In this document: one piece after another, positions 8,107 to 10,741 of the stretch
Numbering within the stretch: the first letter of the stretch is position 1
Layout of the letters: each line of letters starts with the position of its first letter
Origin: Saccoglossus kowalevskii
Lineage: Eukaryota > Hemichordata > Enteropneusta > Harrimaniidae
NCBI RefSeq assembly: GCF_000003605.2
Contig: NW_003145783.1
Coordinates: forward strand, 802,861-813,601
Reading direction: 5' to 3'
Length of the DNA: 10,741 nucleotides
Notes under the pieces: generated by a model
Databases searched by the model: none
The model's input: the letters and a program-made list of their open reading frames with translations, nothing else
Told to the model about the DNA's origin: nothing
Translations under genes and position numbers: made by a program

Positions 8107-8821
8107 TTAGATCGAGGACAACAAATAATTGTGTTTCTGATTTTATGCAAATTAGTTATTTTTTTTAATTTTATTTGTATGTAAATTAGCCATGTTCTAT
8201 TCATGTAAATGATTTTGTTCATTTACTTCTTTTATGTAGTAGATGATATAAACATCTACAAGCAAATCCATTATAATGTCAAACTGCAATAATTAGTAGT
8301 TTTTTTTTAATCAATCTTAATTAATTTTGTAATAAAAGCATGATTGTGGTAAAAATAACCAATTAAAAGGTAGTCCATTGTATCTCAGTTGTCTATCGCA
8401 TTTTGTGTTTTTATTTCAAAGATATTAATTTTTTATTTCGTTTACAAATTTGATTCGCATTAATAATGAGCTAGGTTGGTACTATCAATCAGTTTGATAA
8501 ATTTTATTTGCCTTTTTTTTTTTGATATTTCAGTACAGCAAAACTTGGTTAAATTGAAATATTCCCAAGCAAAAGAATTTTTTTTTTAAATTATAAACTT
8601 TTCTAATGAAAGACACAAATTTTAGTCTCAAATTATTATGAATTGACAGTACAGTGCATAAAGCTCGTCATTTTAGCCAGAATAATTTTCCTAATGGAAG
8701 ATATGAACACAACTTGTCTGAATCAGAATGTTCTGAACTAAATCTTTGGGAAAAGAAAAACTTATTTTAGAACATTGTAATTTGTCTGTTTAAAAGCAAC
8801 CAGTGGGTAACATATACCATG

Positions 8822-9021
8822 TACTGTGAAATATTTTATTTCTTGCTTGGAATTATTTTTTGCTGAAGGAATGATTCAGTGAAAATAAAATAGCGAATAT
8901 ACCTTTTTCCTATATTTTACATTCAACTCATCAAAAATCAGTGAAAATAAATTCCATACAAACACCCAAAACATCTTTCAACGAAAATTAATTCCAGCCT
9001 AAATTGAATAATTTTACAGTA
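8822..9021 (+). mobile_element. MITE copy 1 of the CTGTGAAATA family, TA-flanked
   Basis: 200 bp measured TA to TA. The left end is TACTGTGAAATATTTTATTT. The right end, reverse-complemented, is TACTGTAAAATTATTCAATT, and similarity continues through GCTTGGAATTA/GCTGGAATTAA to about 50 bp. The TA duplication and ACAG/CTGT ends suggest a Tc1/mariner-type non-autonomous element; the superfamily is inferred. It aligns end to end with the copy at 9787. It lies in the putative intron of the 6431 gene. Confidence 0.8.
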
Positions 9022-9146
9022 TAAAGCATCTGTGTCTAGATTTCAAACTATGGCAATATTGATAAAATTTACCATACACACTCAGAACAATGTCCCTGTC
9101 TCTATGGTAATGGAAACGTTGTTTTATCACTGTGTTGCGGTAGCAG

Positions 9147-9264
9147 ACAAACTTGACCACAGAAGTGGCAGACAATAATGACAGAGAAGATGGACTTCCT
9201 TCTTTAGTGACACTAGTGTTCAGTTTGGCATGGGCTGCGATGATCTACAAGAAACAGTATTTTT
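9147..9264 (+). CDS. Candidate internal exon encoding a transmembrane segment
   Basis: Acceptor GTAGCAG|ACA (AG at 9145-9146) and donor TTTTT|GTAAGC (GT at 9265) enclose 118 nt of GC-richer sequence with no T-runs, unlike its surroundings. In the phase required by the 6431 exon (phase 0) it is open and gives 39 residues: TNLTTEVADNNDREDG, then a hydrophobic stretch LPSLVTLVFSLAWAAMIY, then KKQYF. That looks like a membrane helix preceded by acidic residues and followed by Lys-Lys, which by the positive-inside rule suggests the C-terminal side is cytosolic. NLT is a glycosylation sequon. Acceptors at the two AGs just downstream would run into TAG. If the donor is not used the frame stops at 9303-9305. 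The pyrimidine tract is mediocre and I recognise no family, so this remains tentative. Confidence 0.33.
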
Positions 9265-9786
9265 GTAAGCTGGAAAGGGTGGATGAGATTTCCCAGGGTT
9301 TATAACAACAGATGTTTCCAGCTAATACACCTCCCTCTGAGACACTAATATACTGCTTGCAATTAAGTTTTTTTTTTTTTTTTTTTGGTCTCTGCTGATT
9401 TTAAGGTTTTATATATACACGGTACTCCTAAAATCATTGTGATTGATATTTCATTAGTGGATAACGTTAATTTCCGAAATAGTACATAATGTAGTTTAGA
9501 TATGAACACACACAGCTCTTATGTCAACATTAACAAACACTGAGCTGTTTGTAGGCATCACACCATCACTGAATGTGCACATTCCTAAGTTAGGTAGACA
9601 TTGATGTTGTTCATTTCAAACACAGTCTTTTCACTCTAGGGGGCATGTTTAGATTTCAAAGTCCTACAGTCGACAGCTGGACATCACTACTGGCGCTGGA
9701 TAAAAAGTTATTTTATTTAAATATTCAGTTATCATTGTTTTGAACCAGTTTGTTTCCCTTCCAGGGGATTCTATATGGCTTTATAA
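9265..9786. other. Intron-like stretch, no gene established
   Basis: It contains a T19 run (9368-9386). A good-looking acceptor TCTTTTCACTCTAG (to 9639) is followed by two open frames of roughly 25-33 codons, but no convincing donor follows. Nothing else is recognisable. Confidence 0.45.
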
Positions 9787-9998
9787 TACTGTGAAATACT
9801 TTATTTTCGCTTGGAATTAGTTTTCTTTATTTTCGCTGAAGAAAATAATTCGGTGAAAATAAAATCCAGCGAATATACCCTTTTTCCTTATTTTTTACAT
9901 TCAACTGGTCAAAAATCAGTGAAAATAAATTACATACAAAACACCCAAAAAGTCTTTGAGCGAAAATTAATTCCAGCTAAAATAAAGTATATACAGTA
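9787..9998 (+). mobile_element. MITE copy 2 of the CTGTGAAATA family, TA-flanked
   Basis: 212 bp TA to TA, in the same orientation as copy 1. The left end is TACTGTGAAATACTTTATTT. The right end, reverse-complemented, is TACTGTATATACTTTATTTT. Inner segments TTTTCGCTGAAG and CCAGCGAATATA form a second, nested inverted repeat. Compared with copy 1 it has about ten extra bases near 9819-9830 that repeat the TTTATTTTCGCT unit. The 62-codon frame across it (9811-9999) is an artefact of the repeat. This copy preserves more CpG (TTTTCGCT) and may be nearest the ancestral sequence. Confidence 0.82.
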
Positions 9999-10623
9999 AA
10001 TAAGTAGGACTGTCTACACTGCGTTAACACATGATATAACCTGTCATGTCAACAGTGGGATATTATTGCACATTTCTCTTCTCTGCATTTGCTGTATTAA
10101 TTATACATACCGATAGTCAGTAATATACACTGCAATGTTAAATTACTTTTTGTCTAGGCAATAATCGTATGTTTCAAAGTTCTTCTTGATTGCGACCCAA
10201 ATCTACAATGTATTTGTGTACCTATATTTTCATGGGCCATGTAGTTAGAACATGAAATGCATAATTTTAAATTTTCATGATTTTTCCAAATTTTCCAAAT
10301 TTTGTTCAATTATATCAGACAAGGCTGTTTTTTCAATTGGATTTATAGTTTTTTACTCAAAATAGGGCAAATAATTAGAAATGTCCACGATTGATTTTAA
10401 AACAATTTAATTCCTTTACTGGTATTGATTTGTTTAACTCACTGGCAACCTTTGTCTCTCAATCCGTTTTTATATTATTATTGTAATATTTCCATAGACA
10501 CCACTTGAAAAGGCTTATTAAAATTTGATAAGGATGTGTAAATATTTAATATGATACAAATTTATTGAAATCCTGCAATGTGAACTTGCAATCAAGGGTA
10601 TGGGATTATTTTATTTTCCTTCG
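9999..10623. other. AT-rich noncoding stretch, no gene seen
   Basis: There are T- and A-rich words, short duplications such as TTTTCCAAATTTTCCAAATTTT (10283-10304, period about 10) and no coding frame or RNA signal that I can support. Confidence 0.5.
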
Positions 10624-10741
10624 AATATATTTTTTCCTTCCACTGTCAGATTCTGTATTATCAGAGAAATCAAACATGGAAACAATGAACAGAGCTATGT
10701 TGTGACGTCAAACAATTGTGTGGGATTCAAGAAATGGGCAA
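10624..10741 (+). repeat. Dispersed repeat, CpG-poor copy B, cut by the window edge
   Basis: Aligns in the same orientation with 5407-5538: CACTG..AGAT, GAAATCAAAC, ATGAAC, TTGTGACGTCAAA, GTGTGGGATTCAAGAAA. Several CG dinucleotides in the other copy are TG or CA here (for example GCGTGGGATTCG versus TGTGGGATTCA), leaving only one CpG. The copy continues past base 10741. Confidence 0.62.

Larger units (their letters stand above)
6647..9146 (+). other. Putative intron 1, T/A-rich and transposon-bearing
   Basis: Composition drops to strongly AT-rich immediately after the donor at 6647, with many T- and A-runs and no frame of note. Within it lie an RFX X-box (7033), a small hairpin (7458-7486), a Harbinger-like MITE (7873-8106) and one CTGTGAAATA MITE (8822-9021). 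Apart from those I see no gene or RNA. The right end is set by the acceptor TAGCAG at 9141-9146, which is provisional. Confidence 0.4.

Noticed and set aside
9640-9745. Possible further exon after the acceptor TCTTTTCACTCTAG
   Set aside because: The acceptor looks good and two frames are open, but no credible donor follows and the sequence quickly becomes AT-rich. Kept as noncoding.
9811-9999. 62-codon plus-strand frame
   Set aside because: It lies wholly inside a MITE copy and is not shared as a frame by the other copies.

Overview
This is a stretch of animal nuclear DNA. It is AT-rich and has long homopolymer runs, no dense ORFs, intron-type splice signals, a decayed LINE and several short inverted-repeat transposons (MITEs). 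The MITE ends (CTGTGAAATA...) and the TTA-flanked GGCC element resemble repeats I remember from marine invertebrates, especially molluscs. A lophotrochozoan is therefore my best guess, but nothing here proves the taxon.

Layout. Bases 1-1560 are AT-rich with no recognisable gene. Bases 1583-2754 hold the 3' part of a non-LTR retrotransposon (LINE) on the minus strand; its reverse transcriptase is 5'-truncated and broken by frameshifts. Next to its truncated end is a perfect 33-bp hairpin between 7-bp direct repeats (2791-2839). A GC-rich island (about 2840-3250) follows, with a degenerate 11-bp minisatellite. Bases 3250-4990 are AT-rich and apparently empty. From about 5030 to 6650 CpG becomes frequent. 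This part holds one copy of a dispersed repeat, an inverted MITE copy, and a TATA-less promoter-like region with CCAAT, YY1-like and ETS motifs.

The best gene evidence is a plus-strand first coding exon (6431-6646) with a strong Kozak start and a splice donor. It encodes 72 residues of a protein I do not recognise. The rest of the window looks mostly like its first intron(s): T/A-rich, with a perfect RFX X-box (7033), a Harbinger-like MITE (7873-8106) and two direct copies of the TA-flanked MITE (8822-9021 and 9787-9998). Between those two lies a phase-compatible candidate exon (9147-9264) that would encode a transmembrane segment. A second, CpG-poor copy of the 5.4-kb repeat runs off the right edge (10624-10741).

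There are no prokaryotic operons, CRISPR arrays, rRNAs or convincing tRNAs. The window is one gene start plus layered transposon debris. The points most worth checking are the MITE families, the paired-copy CpG contrast, the hairpin insertion and the candidate membrane-protein exon.
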